This document shows positions 18,382-27,110 of a stretch of DNA of 64,000 bases, piece by piece; position 1 is the stretch's first letter, and every line of letters starts with the position of its first letter. Below the pieces are notes generated by a model, which searched no databases, was not told the origin of the DNA, and was given only the letters and a program-made list of their open reading frames with translations. The DNA is taken from assembly GCF_033880585.1 (NCBI RefSeq), contig NZ_CP137624.1:496001-560000 (forward strand), read 5' to 3'. This DNA is from Lysinibacillus louembei (GTDB lineage: Bacteria; Bacillota; Bacilli; Bacillales_A; Planococcaceae). The position numbers and the translations under genes are program-made.

Positions 18382-18554
18382 AATCATTCCTCCATATATG
18401 TTTATTATAAAATGCATTTTTTTCCATTTATATTTAAAAAATAAAACGGCTTACGCCTTTAACACTTTAAATATACCACTGTTTTTCGAAAATTTTAATA
18501 TATTAAAAGACAAAAACTGTTCAAAAAATGAATGTTTTTTGAACAGTTTGTTGT

Positions 18555-18932
18555 TTATGCTTTTTTTAAAGTTGTTACAATAATTAGCACCCATGATGTT
18601 AAAAATAAAACGCCACCAATCGGTGTAATTGCGCCTAAAATACCTATGCCTGTTATTGCTAAAATAAATAAACTACCAGAGAAAAAGACAATGCCTAAAT
18701 TTAAGCAAATTGCAGCGATTTTTAATTGCCTTACTTCGCCAAATATTTTCGTGCTCATTAAAATACCAACTAAAATTAATGCGCTCGCATGAAACATTTG
18801 ATACTGCACTGCTGTATCCCAAATGCCCGTACTATAATCATCTAAAATACCTTTTAAAGCATGCGCACCAAATGCGCCTAAGGCAACAGCTAAAAAGCCG
18901 TGAATTGCCCCCGAAATAATAGAACCTTTCAT
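18555..18932 (-). CDS. ywdK: DUF423 membrane protein YwdK
   Basis: This 125-residue integral membrane protein has four hydrophobic helices. The N-terminal GAIHGFLAVALGAFGAHALKG and a later IGILGAITPIGGVLFL are characteristic of the YwdK/YgdD (DUF423) family, whose function is unknown. GGAGG precedes the ATG. It lies directly downstream of the ywdI-like gene (18 bases), so the two are probably one transcript, as in the B. subtilis ywd region. Confidence 0.85.
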   Translation of the reverse strand: MKGSIISGAIHGFLAVALGAFGAHALKGILDDYSTGIWDTAVQYQMFHASALILVGILMSTKIFGEVRQLKIAAICLNLGIVFFSGSLFILAITGIGILGAITPIGGVLFLTSWVLIIVTTLKKA

Positions 18933-18950
18933 TGCTAAATCCTCCGTATA

Positions 18951-19208
18951 TCAAAAATCGAAAAGCGAATCGCCATTTGCGCCATTTTCCTGTAATGGTG
19001 TTGCCTGCGCTGTTGCCTGCGCTGTTGTTTGCGGTGTTATAACTTGTGGTAATGCTGCTATTTGTGGCTTGCTCTGTGCTGTTAATACAACATCACAGAG
19101 CGCACGTACTGCTGACAAGTGCTCGCGCATTTCCTGCTCATTCACAGCATTTTTTGCTTGTAGCACATGCTGCTCTAGTTGCTTCAATAATACATCATAT
19201 GAAATCAT
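18951..19208 (-). CDS. ywdI: YwdI-like protein (DUF5327 type)
   Basis: About 86 residues, all cytosolic. The N-terminal half, ISYDVLLKQLEQHVLQAKNA followed by REHLSAVRALCDVVL, matches YwdI proteins of unknown role. The C-terminal half is a Gln/Ala/Thr-rich linker ending in GDSLFDF. The ATG at 19208 lies 7 bases after GGAGG and overlaps the stop of the 56-residue Cys protein gene; an adjacent ATG at 19211 is also possible. Confidence 0.7.
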   Translation of the reverse strand: MISYDVLLKQLEQHVLQAKNAVNEQEMREHLSAVRALCDVVLTAQSKPQIAALPQVITPQTTAQATAQATPLQENGANGDSLFDF

Positions 19209-19378
19209 CATTTTCCCTCCTGCTTTGGTGCAAATTTCAAACATTCCATGCCAGAGGATTGTCTCACAACAGCTGAAGGGATTTGCTTCGTTTTAAAGCC
19301 ATATGCCGTACAAGCTCTCGGATTTGCAGGCTCCCACGTAACACGAAAATAACGACATTTAAAACAGTTAACTGCCAT
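19208..19378 (-). CDS. 56-residue four-Cys protein, putative metal-binding
   Basis: A short gene with a strong GAGGAGG five bases before its ATG (19376-19378), whose stop overlaps the next start. The product begins MAVNCFKCRYF, has Cys at positions 5, 8, 23 and 46, and continues ACTAYGFKTKQIPS and GMECLKFAP. The CxxC plus two further Cys suggest a single zinc site or small redox centre. I recognise a conserved-looking pattern but no named function. It lies between ung and ywdI on the same strand, so it may belong to that transcript. Confidence 0.75.
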   Translation of the reverse strand: MAVNCFKCRYFRVTWEPANPRACTAYGFKTKQIPSAVVRQSSGMECLKFAPKQEGK

Positions 19379-19450
19379 GATTTCCTCCTCTTATCAATTA
19401 CGCCTTGCGAACTTTTTTCGAACTTGCTCTTAGTAAAAGTTAACCTAAAA

Positions 19451-19469
19451 GCGTCACATCATGTGACAT
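19451..19469. repeat. 15-bp odd palindrome in the ung downstream region
   Basis: GTCACAT-C-ATGTGAC (19453-19467) lies in a 183-bp gap between the Cys-protein gene and ung. A second small hairpin, CTGCGATTACTCGTCGCAG, lies close to the ung stop. This could be a regulator site or part of a dispersed element. Nothing else is recognised in the gap. Confidence 0.35.
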
Positions 19470-19561
19470 CCGCCAGGGCGTTTTCCGTACCTGTCGCGTT
19501 GCTTACGATTCAAAAAGACATTTGCCCCTGCGATTACTCGTCGCAGAAAAGAGTTACTGAA

Positions 19562-20242
19562 TCAAGATAAGCACCAATCAATTGGCTCTTTGCCCCAAGC
19601 CTCTAACTGAGCATTGACCTGAGAATATGGTTTGCTGCCAAAAAAGCCTCGATGTGCACTTAATGGACTTGGATGTGGGGCTTGTAAAATAACATGTGCT
19701 GTTCCACTTTTCTTAATAATTGGTACCTTTGATTGTGCAGGTCTTCCCCATAAAATAAAAATAATTGGCTCCTCACGCGCTGCTAGCTTTTCAATGACAG
19801 CATCTGTAAACTGCTCCCAGCCCTTACCTTTATGTGAATGGGCTTGTCCTGCTCTTACTGTTAATACCGTATTCAATAATAGCACACCTTGCTGTGCCCA
19901 TTTCATTAAATAGCCGTGATTAGGAATCGGACAACCTAAATCCTCACGAAGCTCCTGTAGCATATTGCGCAAGCTCGGTGGCTGCGGGATACCAGGCTGC
20001 ACCGAAAAGCTCATGCCATGCGCCTGATTTGGCCCATGATATGGGTCTTGTCCTAAAATAACAACTTTTACATCTTGATAGCTCGTCGCATGGAAGGCAT
20101 TCATTACATCCTCCTGCTTCGGATAAATTGTCTCAGTGCTATATTCTTTTGCAATAAATGAGCGCAGCTCGTTGAAATACGGCTTGCTTAGCTCCTCGCC
20201 AATAACTTGCTGCCAATCGTTATTAAATGCTTGTTTTCCCAT
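19562..20242 (-). CDS. ung: Uracil-DNA glycosylase, family 1
   Basis: Excises uracil from DNA at the start of base excision repair. The water-activating motif is GQDPYHGP and the minor-groove loop is [33 protein letters not shown] is also conserved. The length of about 226 residues is normal. The ATG at 20242 follows AGAGGTG by seven bases and is chosen over the in-frame GTG at 20251, which lies within the ribosome binding site. B. subtilis ung (ywdG) sits in the same ywd block. Confidence 0.95.
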   Translation of the reverse strand: MGKQAFNNDWQQVIGEELSKPYFNELRSFIAKEYSTETIYPKQEDVMNAFHATSYQDVKVVILGQDPYHGPNQAHGMSFSVQPGIPQPPSLRNMLQELREDLGCPIPNHGYLMKWAQQGVLLLNTVLTVRAGQAHSHKGKGWEQFTDAVIEKLAAREEPIIFILWGRPAQSKVPIIKKSGTAHVILQAPHPSPLSAHRGFFGSKPYSQVNAQLEAWGKEPIDWCLS

Positions 20243-20415
20243 TAAACTCACCTCTTAATTCAATAGTATACTATAAGTTTACCTTTATTCAGCAACATTT
20301 TCCGCTGTCAAAACAACCATCTACTCTGACATTAAAAAAAAAATAATTTCTGACTATTTTTATAAAGTCACAACAATTGTATAGTTGTATGTAAATAATT
20401 TTAAAGGAGCTTTTC

Positions 20416-21249
20416 ATGATGACATTAAAAAAAACATTAACAATTGCTGGCTCTGATACATCTGCTGGCGCTGGTATGCAAGCGGACTTAAAAGCATTTC
20501 AGGAGCATGGCACATACGGTATGGTCGCATTAACAGTCGTTGTAACAATGGACCCGAACGGCTGGCATCATCAAGTAACACCGCTCCCAACAGACTTATT
20601 GCAAAAACAAATTGATACAGCTTTATCGACAAAAGTAGATGCAATTAAAACAGGTATGCTATCAACAGAGGAAATTATTAAAATTACAAGCGATGCGATT
20701 CAACAATCTGGCACAGATATCGTTGTCATTGACCCTGTTATGGTATGTAAAGGCGATGACGAAGTATTAAATCCCGGCAATACAACAGCGATGATTGAAT
20801 ATTTACTGCCATACGCTACAGTTATCACACCTAACCTTTTCGAGGCAGGACAGCTTGCTGGAACAGGTACACCAAAAACGATTGAGGAAATGAAAGCAGC
20901 AGCAGCAAAAATTCATGAGCTTGGTGCAAAAAATATTGTCATTAAAGGTGGTAAAGCTTTAGCATCAGACAAGGCGGTTGATTTGTTTTATGATGGCACG
21001 TCTTATAAGCTCCTTGCCTCTGAAAAAGTAGCTTCCACTTATAATCATGGGGCAGGCTGTACATTCGCAGCGAGCGTTTGTGCCAATTTAGCAAACGGCC
21101 TTTCTGTAGAAGAGTCTGTCATTGAAGCGAAGGAATTTGTTTCTGCTGCGATTGCACATGGCTGGGCATTAAATGAATACGTTGGACCTGTAATGCACGG
21201 GGCAAAATCACGCTTCGGTGCACCAGAAGTAACAATCACAGAAATTTAA
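20416..21249 (+). CDS. pdxK: Pyridoxine/pyridoxal kinase of the ThiD family
   Basis: ATP-dependent kinase of the ribokinase superfamily that phosphorylates vitamin B6 vitamers and, in some members, hydroxymethylpyrimidine. Motifs: TIAGSDTSAGAGMQADLK at the N-terminus, VIDPVMVCKGD, ITPNLFEA, VIKGG and the anion-hole and base motif NHGAGCTFAAS. The length (277) fits B. subtilis PdxK (formerly ThiD/YwdB), which also lies near ung. The ATG follows AAAGGAGC; an adjacent second ATG is possible. A terminator follows immediately. Confidence 0.85.
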   Translation: MMTLKKTLTIAGSDTSAGAGMQADLKAFQEHGTYGMVALTVVVTMDPNGWHHQVTPLPTDLLQKQIDTALSTKVDAIKTGMLSTEEIIKITSDAIQQSGTDIVVIDPVMVCKGDDEVLNPGNTTAMIEYLLPYATVITPNLFEAGQLAGTGTPKTIEEMKAAAAKIHELGAKNIVIKGGKALASDKAVDLFYDGTSYKLLASEKVASTYNHGAGCTFAASVCANLANGLSVEESVIEAKEFVSAAIAHGWALNEYVGPVMHGAKSRFGAPEVTITEI

Positions 21250-21251
21250 AG

Positions 21252-21286
21252 AAAAGTATCAGGCTAATTCGGTCTGATACTTTTTT
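21252..21286 (+). terminator. Terminator of pdxK
   Basis: The stem AAAAGTATCAG/CTGATACTTTT with a TTTATT tail begins two bases after the stop. Confidence 0.85.
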
Positions 21287-21384
21287 ATTGGCGAATCCAT
21301 TTAGTTTTCAAGACGTCTTCTTTTCATTCTGAAAAAAATTCTACTATACTATCATATAGAGAGTTTAGAAAGGGGTTACGATAA

Positions 21385-21735
21385 ATGAAAGAGGTACATA
21401 TCGAAACACTTCAGGAATTGCTTAATTCTTTTGCTAATAAAGATGTTTTTATTCATTTAGAAACGACAAATGGCGCTTATGCAAGCCATTTTGATACGAA
21501 GGTTTTCAATGCGGGGGCCTTTATTCGCAATGCAAAAATTCGCTATGAGCTAGGAAAAGTAATTGATGATATGCCGCATCGCATCGGCTTAAAAATGGAG
21601 CATGGTTGGGTTTATGCGCAGGGCATTACTCACTATGAATTAGATGAACATGGTCGCTTATTAATGGCTGGTCTTGACTATACAGGCAAGCTAGCGATTG
21701 CTTTGGAAATTAGCGAAACACCATTTTCTTATTAA
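21385..21735 (+). CDS. yojF: YojF family protein
   Basis: This 116-residue protein matches B. subtilis YojF, a small soluble protein of unknown function always found with the YojG/BshB2 deacetylase. HLETTNGAYASHF and AKIRYELGK are typical family segments, and the protein is predicted to be mainly beta. AGGGGTTACG precedes the ATG. Its stop codon overlaps the region just upstream of the bshB2 ribosome binding site, so the two are translationally close and surely one transcript. A role linked to bacillithiol metabolism is inferred only from this linkage. Confidence 0.8.
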   Translation: MKEVHIETLQELLNSFANKDVFIHLETTNGAYASHFDTKVFNAGAFIRNAKIRYELGKVIDDMPHRIGLKMEHGWVYAQGITHYELDEHGRLLMAGLDYTGKLAIALEISETPFSY

Positions 21736-21747
21736 GGAGTGAAAGAA

Positions 21748-22458
21748 ATGACATTACCTTCAGAGCGTCATGTATTAATTATTTTCCCACACCCTGATGA
21801 CGAGGCATTTTCTGTTGCTGGGATTGCTAGACTATATCACCAAATGGGCGTACCTGTGACATATGCTTGTTTAACGCTTGGCGAAATGGGGCGCAATTTA
21901 GGTAATCCCCCATTTGCAACACGCGAATCGCTGCCAGAAATTCGCCGCAAGGAGCTTATAGCTGCATGTGAGGCGATGGCGATTCCTGATTTGCGCATGA
22001 TGGGCTTACGCGATAAAACAATTGAATTTGAAGATGATGAAAAGATGGTACAGCTTGTCACAGCATTAATCGAAGAGCTGAATCCATCCGTAATCTATTC
22101 ATTCTATCCTCACTATGCAGTGCACCCTGACCATGAAGCAACAGCACGTGCTGTAAAAGAAGCTGTGCGCCGCATTGATAAGGAGAAACGTCCACGTTTA
22201 CTTGGCTGCGCTTTTGCAAATAACACTTTAGCAGAGCTAGGTGAACCACATGTCGTTGTCGACATTAAAAGCGTTGGTCACCATAAATTAAGAGCATTGC
22301 AGGCACACGCATCACAAACAGGCTGGATGATGGCTGAAACAGCAAAGCGTGTAGATGATGGTGAAACACCTGCTGATAGCTGGCTAAGTATTGAGAAGTT
22401 TTATGTTGTACAACAGGATGATGAGCTTGGCGAGCCAATTCAACGTGTACACTATTAA
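21748..22458 (+). CDS. bshB2: Bacillithiol biosynthesis deacetylase BshB2
   Basis: Zinc-dependent LmbE-type deacetylase that removes acetyl from GlcNAc-malate in bacillithiol synthesis; B. subtilis BshB2 is YojG. The zinc motif PHPDDEAFS lies near the N-terminus and the third ligand His in HYAVHPDHEATA. The length is 236 residues. The ATG at 21748 is 8 bases after AAGGAG; the GTG at 21739 overlaps that site and is rejected. It forms an operon with yojF and is followed by a strong terminator. Confidence 0.9.
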   Translation: MTLPSERHVLIIFPHPDDEAFSVAGIARLYHQMGVPVTYACLTLGEMGRNLGNPPFATRESLPEIRRKELIAACEAMAIPDLRMMGLRDKTIEFEDDEKMVQLVTALIEELNPSVIYSFYPHYAVHPDHEATARAVKEAVRRIDKEKRPRLLGCAFANNTLAELGEPHVVVDIKSVGHHKLRALQAHASQTGWMMAETAKRVDDGETPADSWLSIEKFYVVQQDDELGEPIQRVHY

Positions 22459-22467
22459 ATTATAGTG

Positions 22468-22510
22468 AAAAAGCAGTATGTAAATTTCTTCGTTTACATA
22501 CTGCTTTTTT
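22468..22510 (+). terminator. Terminator of yojF-bshB2
   Basis: A near-perfect 16-bp stem (AAAAGCAGTATGTAAA/TTTACATACTGCTTTT) ends in TTTTTT. Confidence 0.88.
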
Positions 22511-22616
22511 ACGAATAAATGTATTTTTATAAATTATTTCAGCATAAAATTAAATTTAGTGTAGATTTTTTCGCTCACCGAACTTATAATTATACAGGAA
22601 ATAAATTAGGAGTTTA

Positions 22617-23978
22617 ATGAGATTTATGAAAAAGTATTCGTTTTATATTTGGTTTTTATTTATTGCATTATCAAGCTTAGGAATCTTTTTATTCATTTTG
22701 CCGATTGGCACAGAGAATGGCATTAAAGTACCAATTGCATTACTAGCTAGTGCCCTTGCTGGCGTTGTTGAACCATTTATTCAGTGGTTCACTCTGATTG
22801 TCTTTATTATCGCTGCGATAGGTTCTTTAATTACAAAAGTAGTTCCAAAGCATGAAGGCTCATACACATTATGGGATTCCATTTTCCGTGTTAACTGGTT
22901 TTGGACTATTGTACGCGTATTAGCTGTTGTATTTGCAGCAATGTATATATTAGATTTCGGTCCATCGCCAATTAACAGTGACAATACAGCAGGTATTTTG
23001 CTTGACCCTGCCGGTGGTCTTGTTACGTATATGTTTTCAATTTTCTTCTTTGCGGGTCTGCTACTACCGTTATTAACAGATTTCGGTTTACTTGATTTCT
23101 TCGGTTCCATGATGGTCAAAATTATGCGTCCATTATTTAAAATTCCAGGACGTGCTGCGATTGACTGTCTTGCTTCCTTCGTTGGTGATGGTACGATTGG
23201 TGTTTTATTAACGAACCGTCAATACGAAGAAAACAATTATACAGCGCGTGAAGCTGCAACAATTGCGACAACGTTTTCTGTTGTGTCCATTACATTTTGT
23301 ATCGTTGTTGTTGAAACAATCCATATTGAGCAATACTTCTTACAGTTTTATGGAACGGTCATTTTAGCAACGATTATATTAGCTGTCATTATGCCCCGTA
23401 TTTATCCGTTAAAGAAAAAATCAGACATGTTTTATAATGGTCAAGCTCCTACAGCAGAGCGTGAGAAAGTAGAGGAAGGCTTTAACGTTTTTTCATTCGG
23501 CTTAAAAAACGCATTGGAAAAAGCAGAAGAAAACAAAAACCTCGGCAAAATCGTTTTCTCTGGCTCTAAAAATGTGCTAGAAATGTGGATTGCGATTACG
23601 CCAATCATTATGACATTTGCTACAATCGCTTTGATGTTAGCTGAGTTTACAAGCTTCTTCCGTATTTTGGGTATGCCATTTGAGCCTATTTTAGCGCTAC
23701 TACAAATCCCTGAAGCTGGTGAAGCTGCTCAAACGATGATTGTCGGATTTGCCGATATGCTATTGCCATCTGTTTTAGGTGCTGGCATTGAGTCAGATAT
23801 GACACGCTTTTTCATCGCAACTGTTTCAGTAACGCAGCTCATTTATTTATCTGAGGTTGGTGGATTAATTTTAGGAACGAGACTTCCATTAAAGCTATGG
23901 GATTTGTTTATCATTTTCTTAATTCGCACAATCATTTCAATTCCAATTGTTGCTGCTGTTGCACATATGATTTTTTAA
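22617..23978 (+). CDS. YjiH-type nucleoside-recognition (GATE) membrane protein
   Basis: A 453-residue polytopic inner-membrane protein with about ten hydrophobic helices. The segments FFAGLLLPLLTDFGLLDFFG, then VGDGTIGVLLTNRQYEE and VGFADMLLPSVLGAGIES are typical of YjiH proteins with two nucleoside-recognition/gate domains (SpmA/SpmB and FeoB-related fold). Members are assumed to be transporters; the substrate is unknown. The ATG follows TTAGGAGTTTA. The gene has its own terminator and is not linked in strand or operon to a metabolic gene. Confidence 0.82.
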   Translation: MRFMKKYSFYIWFLFIALSSLGIFLFILPIGTENGIKVPIALLASALAGVVEPFIQWFTLIVFIIAAIGSLITKVVPKHEGSYTLWDSIFRVNWFWTIVRVLAVVFAAMYILDFGPSPINSDNTAGILLDPAGGLVTYMFSIFFFAGLLLPLLTDFGLLDFFGSMMVKIMRPLFKIPGRAAIDCLASFVGDGTIGVLLTNRQYEENNYTAREAATIATTFSVVSITFCIVVVETIHIEQYFLQFYGTVILATIILAVIMPRIYPLKKKSDMFYNGQAPTAEREKVEEGFNVFSFGLKNALEKAEENKNLGKIVFSGSKNVLEMWIAITPIIMTFATIALMLAEFTSFFRILGMPFEPILALLQIPEAGEAAQTMIVGFADMLLPSVLGAGIESDMTRFFIATVSVTQLIYLSEVGGLILGTRLPLKLWDLFIIFLIRTIISIPIVAAVAHMIF

Positions 23979-24007
23979 ACCACATGAGCTTTCATGTGGT
24001 TTTTTTA
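23977..24007 (+). terminator. Terminator of the YjiH-type gene
   Basis: The perfect 11-bp stem AAACCACATGA/TCATGTGGTTT with loop GCTT, followed by TTTT. Confidence 0.88.
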
Positions 24008-24127
24008 TGCATCCGCTTTCATTGTGAACATTTTGTAAACAGTTGAATTTACTAAATATTTTCAACATTTCGTCATTAAATTATGTTAGAATAAATAAAC
24101 GTTTTATCTTAATGGAGGTTGCTATAT

Positions 24128-25393
24128 ATGGAAGAAGTTTCAAACTCAAAAACCGTTGCGGTTGAGAATATTTTAATTGCCCATCATTTCTTAAAGGATG
24201 TTGTTGCACATACACCTTTGCAAAAAAATGATTATTTATCAGAGAAGTATGGGGCAAATATTTATTTAAAGCGCGAAGATTTACAGCATGTACGCTCATT
24301 CAAATTACGAGGTGCATACTATAAAATAAAAAAAATAGAAGAGCAAGCAAAAGAGGTAGGCGTTGTGTGCGCAAGCGCAGGTAACCATGCACAAGGTGTC
24401 GCTTATGCATGTGCCCATTTGCAAATTCAAGCAACTATTTTCATGCCTAAAACAACACCTAAGCAAAAAATTGGCCAGGTTCGCATGTTTGGTCGTGACT
24501 ATGTCGAAATTGTACTGTCAGGTGATACATTCGATGATTCTGCGCGAAGTGCCCAAGCTTACTGTGAAGAGCATGGGAAAATTTTCATTCACCCGTTTGA
24601 TGACTTTGATGTCATTGCTGGACAAGGCACTGTGGCAGTCGAAATTATGAACGATATTGAGGAGCCGATTGATTACATTTTCGGTAGCATCGGCGGTGGT
24701 GGCTTAATGTCTGGTGTTTCAACATATGTGAAAAACCTCTCCCCTACTAGCAAAATCATTGGTGTGGAGCCAGCAGGTGCTGGCAGTATGAAAGCTGCAT
24801 TTGCCAATGACGCGCCAACCTCTCTATCTTCCATCGATAAATTTGTAGATGGTGCAGCTGTACAATGTGTCGGCTCTGAAACATATGAAACGTGTCGCAA
24901 ATATTTAGACGATATCATTCTAGTACCAGAAGGCAAAGTATGTACGACGATTTTAGATTTGTACAATAAGCATGCAATCGTTGCGGAGCCAGCTGGCGCC
25001 CTTTCTGTTGCAGCGCTTGATTTTTATGCTGAAGAAATCAAAGGGAAATCAGTTGTCATCATTATTAGCGGAGGCAACAACGATATCGGACGCATGCAGG
25101 AAATTAAAGAGCGCTCACTTATTTATGAAGGCTTGCTCTACTATTTCATCGTCAGCTTCCCACAGCGTTCTGGTGCACTACGCCAATTTCTCACATCTGT
25201 GCTCGGACCAAATGATGATATTACAACATTCGAGTACACGAAGAAAAACAACAAGGAAAGTGGCCCCGCCCTCGTCGGCATCGAGGTCGCATATCGTGAT
25301 GATTATCAAGGCATACTACAACGCATGCGAGAAAACGGCTTCGAATATAAGGAAGTCAATAAAGACAGCACACTATTCGGACTGTTAGTATAA
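24128..25393 (+). CDS. ilvA: Threonine deaminase (ammonia-lyase)
   Basis: PLP enzyme that converts threonine to 2-oxobutanoate, the first step of isoleucine synthesis. The PLP Lys lies in KREDLQHVRSFKLRGAYYK, the phosphate-binding Gly loop in GSIGGGGLMSG, and ASAGNHAQGVAYA is conserved. The C-terminal part, beginning near ERSLIYEGLLYYF, is a single ACT-like regulatory domain, as in the short (about 420-residue) Bacillales form, so isoleucine feedback is likely. The ATG at 24128 is 9 bases after GGAGG. It is monocistronic and ends in a very long terminator hairpin. Confidence 0.93.
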   Translation: MEEVSNSKTVAVENILIAHHFLKDVVAHTPLQKNDYLSEKYGANIYLKREDLQHVRSFKLRGAYYKIKKIEEQAKEVGVVCASAGNHAQGVAYACAHLQIQATIFMPKTTPKQKIGQVRMFGRDYVEIVLSGDTFDDSARSAQAYCEEHGKIFIHPFDDFDVIAGQGTVAVEIMNDIEEPIDYIFGSIGGGGLMSGVSTYVKNLSPTSKIIGVEPAGAGSMKAAFANDAPTSLSSIDKFVDGAAVQCVGSETYETCRKYLDDIILVPEGKVCTTILDLYNKHAIVAEPAGALSVAALDFYAEEIKGKSVVIIISGGNNDIGRMQEIKERSLIYEGLLYYFIVSFPQRSGALRQFLTSVLGPNDDITTFEYTKKNNKESGPALVGIEVAYRDDYQGILQRMRENGFEYKEVNKDSTLFGLLV

Positions 25394-25394
25394 T

Positions 25395-25478
25395 GAAATC
25401 CCCCGCCAGCTGAACTGCACCTCCAATTATTAGATGTGTCTAACAATTGGGGTGCAGTTCAGCTGGCGGGGGATTTTT
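25395..25478. terminator. Exceptionally long terminator hairpin after ilvA
   Basis: Near-perfect arms of about 38 bases begin AAATCCCCCGCCAGCTGAAC and end with its reverse complement followed by T5 and GC. The loop is TGTG or slightly larger. The AAAT on the left would let it act for the minus strand too. Confidence 0.88.
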
Positions 25479-25480
25479 GC

Positions 25481-25578
25481 TTTATTCCATGTTTTTTTGG
25501 TTTTATTCCATATTTTCAGAAGTTTATTCCACGTTTTTTGAGATTTATTCCATGTTTTTCAGAGTTTATTCCACGTTA
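25481..25578. repeat. 21-bp tandem repeat array, convergent intergenic (array 3)
   Basis: Five units start exactly 21 bp apart, at 25481, 25502, 25523, 25544 and 25565. Consensus: TTTATTCCA(C/T)GTTTTTnnAG. The array lies between the convergent ilvA and NERD genes. The last unit encodes, on the minus strand, the final residues (WNKL) and stop of the NERD protein. Confidence 0.9.
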
Positions 25579-26506
25579 CCTCATTAGGAATCATATACTC
25601 TCTTTTTTTGCGTTCTCCAATCCTCTCTAAATTAAGCTGAGCTAATAAATTCCCTGCCACTTTCACATCCCGTATACCAAAAAACTGCCGAAATTCACTA
25701 TTTGTAATCTTGTCACTCACTAATATTTTATAATCACGTAAACCTTTTAAAATTGCATCATTTACACGCATTTCACAGCATGGACATTGAAAGGTTTTGC
25801 CACGCCAATGCTGCATGCGGATGGCAGGCTGACAAGTTGGACATAATGCACCCATTATTGTGTTTGGTGGAATCGTCAACCTAACAAACGGTTTTCTTTT
25901 ATAGCTTGCTAGTAATTGTTCCTTTAAGTAACTTAATTGATTGCTTGTAATTATAGGAGGATATTTTTCAAAAAGCTGTTGTAGCTTTGTACGTAAGCCG
26001 GTCACGTGGAAAATCAAATATTGAGGTGGCGTTGTAGCAATGTGTGATGAGGGAGTCGTCACAACGATAGCTGGAATTACAGGAAGCTCAACTCCCCATT
26101 GTAATAGGAGTGTTTCCATCAGTAGGCGATGGCGTTCAACCTGATCGATTGGATTTCGGTAAACATTTTGCGTACCATCATTTTTAGTGCGGATAAATTG
26201 ATGTGTCTGTTCTTCAAAATCGAGCCGCCCAACAATATGCTTTACTTCAATTAATAAAATAAAGGAGCGACAAATAAACAAGGTGTCAATTTGATGCGTA
26301 AAATTCGCTTTGTTTGTTAGTTGATAATCATAAAAAAGATAATGCTTCTGCTTTAAAAATATATCAGCCCATTCACGGTCTACTCGAAGCTCTCCTATGT
26401 ATCCCGCATTCACACTCTGATATTGCTCATAAAAGTCTGCATTTCTTTGCAGCAATGTCTCTAAAAATAGCAATTGTTCTGGCATTTTTCTACACATAAC
26501 AATCAT
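25559..26506 (-). CDS. NERD-domain nuclease-related protein with zinc finger
   Basis: About 315 residues. The N-terminal half is a NERD domain: HQIDTLFICRSFILLIEVKH carries the D and E-x-K of a PD-(D/E)XK nuclease-like core, preceded by YDYQLTNKANF. The C-terminal part has a four-Cys zinc finger (CPTC and CPCC, about 17 residues apart), as in topoisomerase-type C4 fingers. Start: ATG at 26506, 8 bases after AAGGGG; no ribosome binding site supports the longer in-frame upstream extension. A role in DNA processing or defence is only inferred from the fold. A decayed P-loop gene is divergent. Confidence 0.8.
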   Translation of the reverse strand: MIVMCRKMPEQLLFLETLLQRNADFYEQYQSVNAGYIGELRVDREWADIFLKQKHYLFYDYQLTNKANFTHQIDTLFICRSFILLIEVKHIVGRLDFEEQTHQFIRTKNDGTQNVYRNPIDQVERHRLLMETLLLQWGVELPVIPAIVVTTPSSHIATTPPQYLIFHVTGLRTKLQQLFEKYPPIITSNQLSYLKEQLLASYKRKPFVRLTIPPNTIMGALCPTCQPAIRMQHWRGKTFQCPCCEMRVNDAILKGLRDYKILVSDKITNSEFRQFFGIRDVKVAGNLLAQLNLERIGERKKREYMIPNEVTWNKL

Positions 26507-26576
26507 TAGCATTTCCCCTTTTTTAGACAATATTATATAATATTCCCCAGGGAATTTCTTTATTGGAGATGAAAAA

Positions 26577-27110
26577 ATGAAGCGTCTACTTATTATGACG
26601 GTTGGTAAAACACATAGTGGAAAAAGCTCGTTTGCTAAAGCATTGGAAAACAAATTTTTGTTATAGGCCAAGATAGCCATGCTGAATTTTTAATTGCTCT
26701 AAAAAACAGGCACAAGAACATTAAAAAATGGTCTTTCTAAATACATTTTGTCGTATGCCATTGAACATACGAGCCTACATATTATTGTGTGTAATGCCAA
26801 TCGTGATAAAGGTAGTCGCACACAGTTATTTAGGGAATTCTTCACAGAGGAAAAGTTCATTCGCATTTTCGTACATTTTGATTTATCAGATGAAGTGCTT
26901 TTATAAAGAGTAAAGACAAGCAACCGAAGCACCAATATATTCAGGGAAAGTTATTCAAGCTTTCAGCAAGTACTGAATCAACAGCAAAAAGCCCCATCAG
27001 AAAATATCTCGTCTGATGAGGCAGATTATTTATTTGTTATTAAAGATAATGCGGAAAACGATTTAGTCATTGAACAAATTATAGAAATTGCGCAATCTAT
27101 ATCACCCTAA
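26577..27110 (+). pseudogene. Decayed P-loop ATPase/kinase-like gene
   Basis: A start codon with GGAG upstream opens MKRLLIMTVGKTHSGKSSFA, a Walker A motif (GKTHSGKS), but the frame stops after 29 residues. Reading continues in another frame as QIFVIGQDSHAEF, then in a third as LSKYILSYAIEHTSLHIIVC and FIRIFVHFDLSDEVLL, and ends ADYLFVIKDNAENDLVIEQI. At least two frameshifts and a stop interrupt it. The intact ancestor would be a small NTPase or kinase of about 175 residues. It overlaps the stop of the ABC ATPase gene. Confidence 0.7.
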
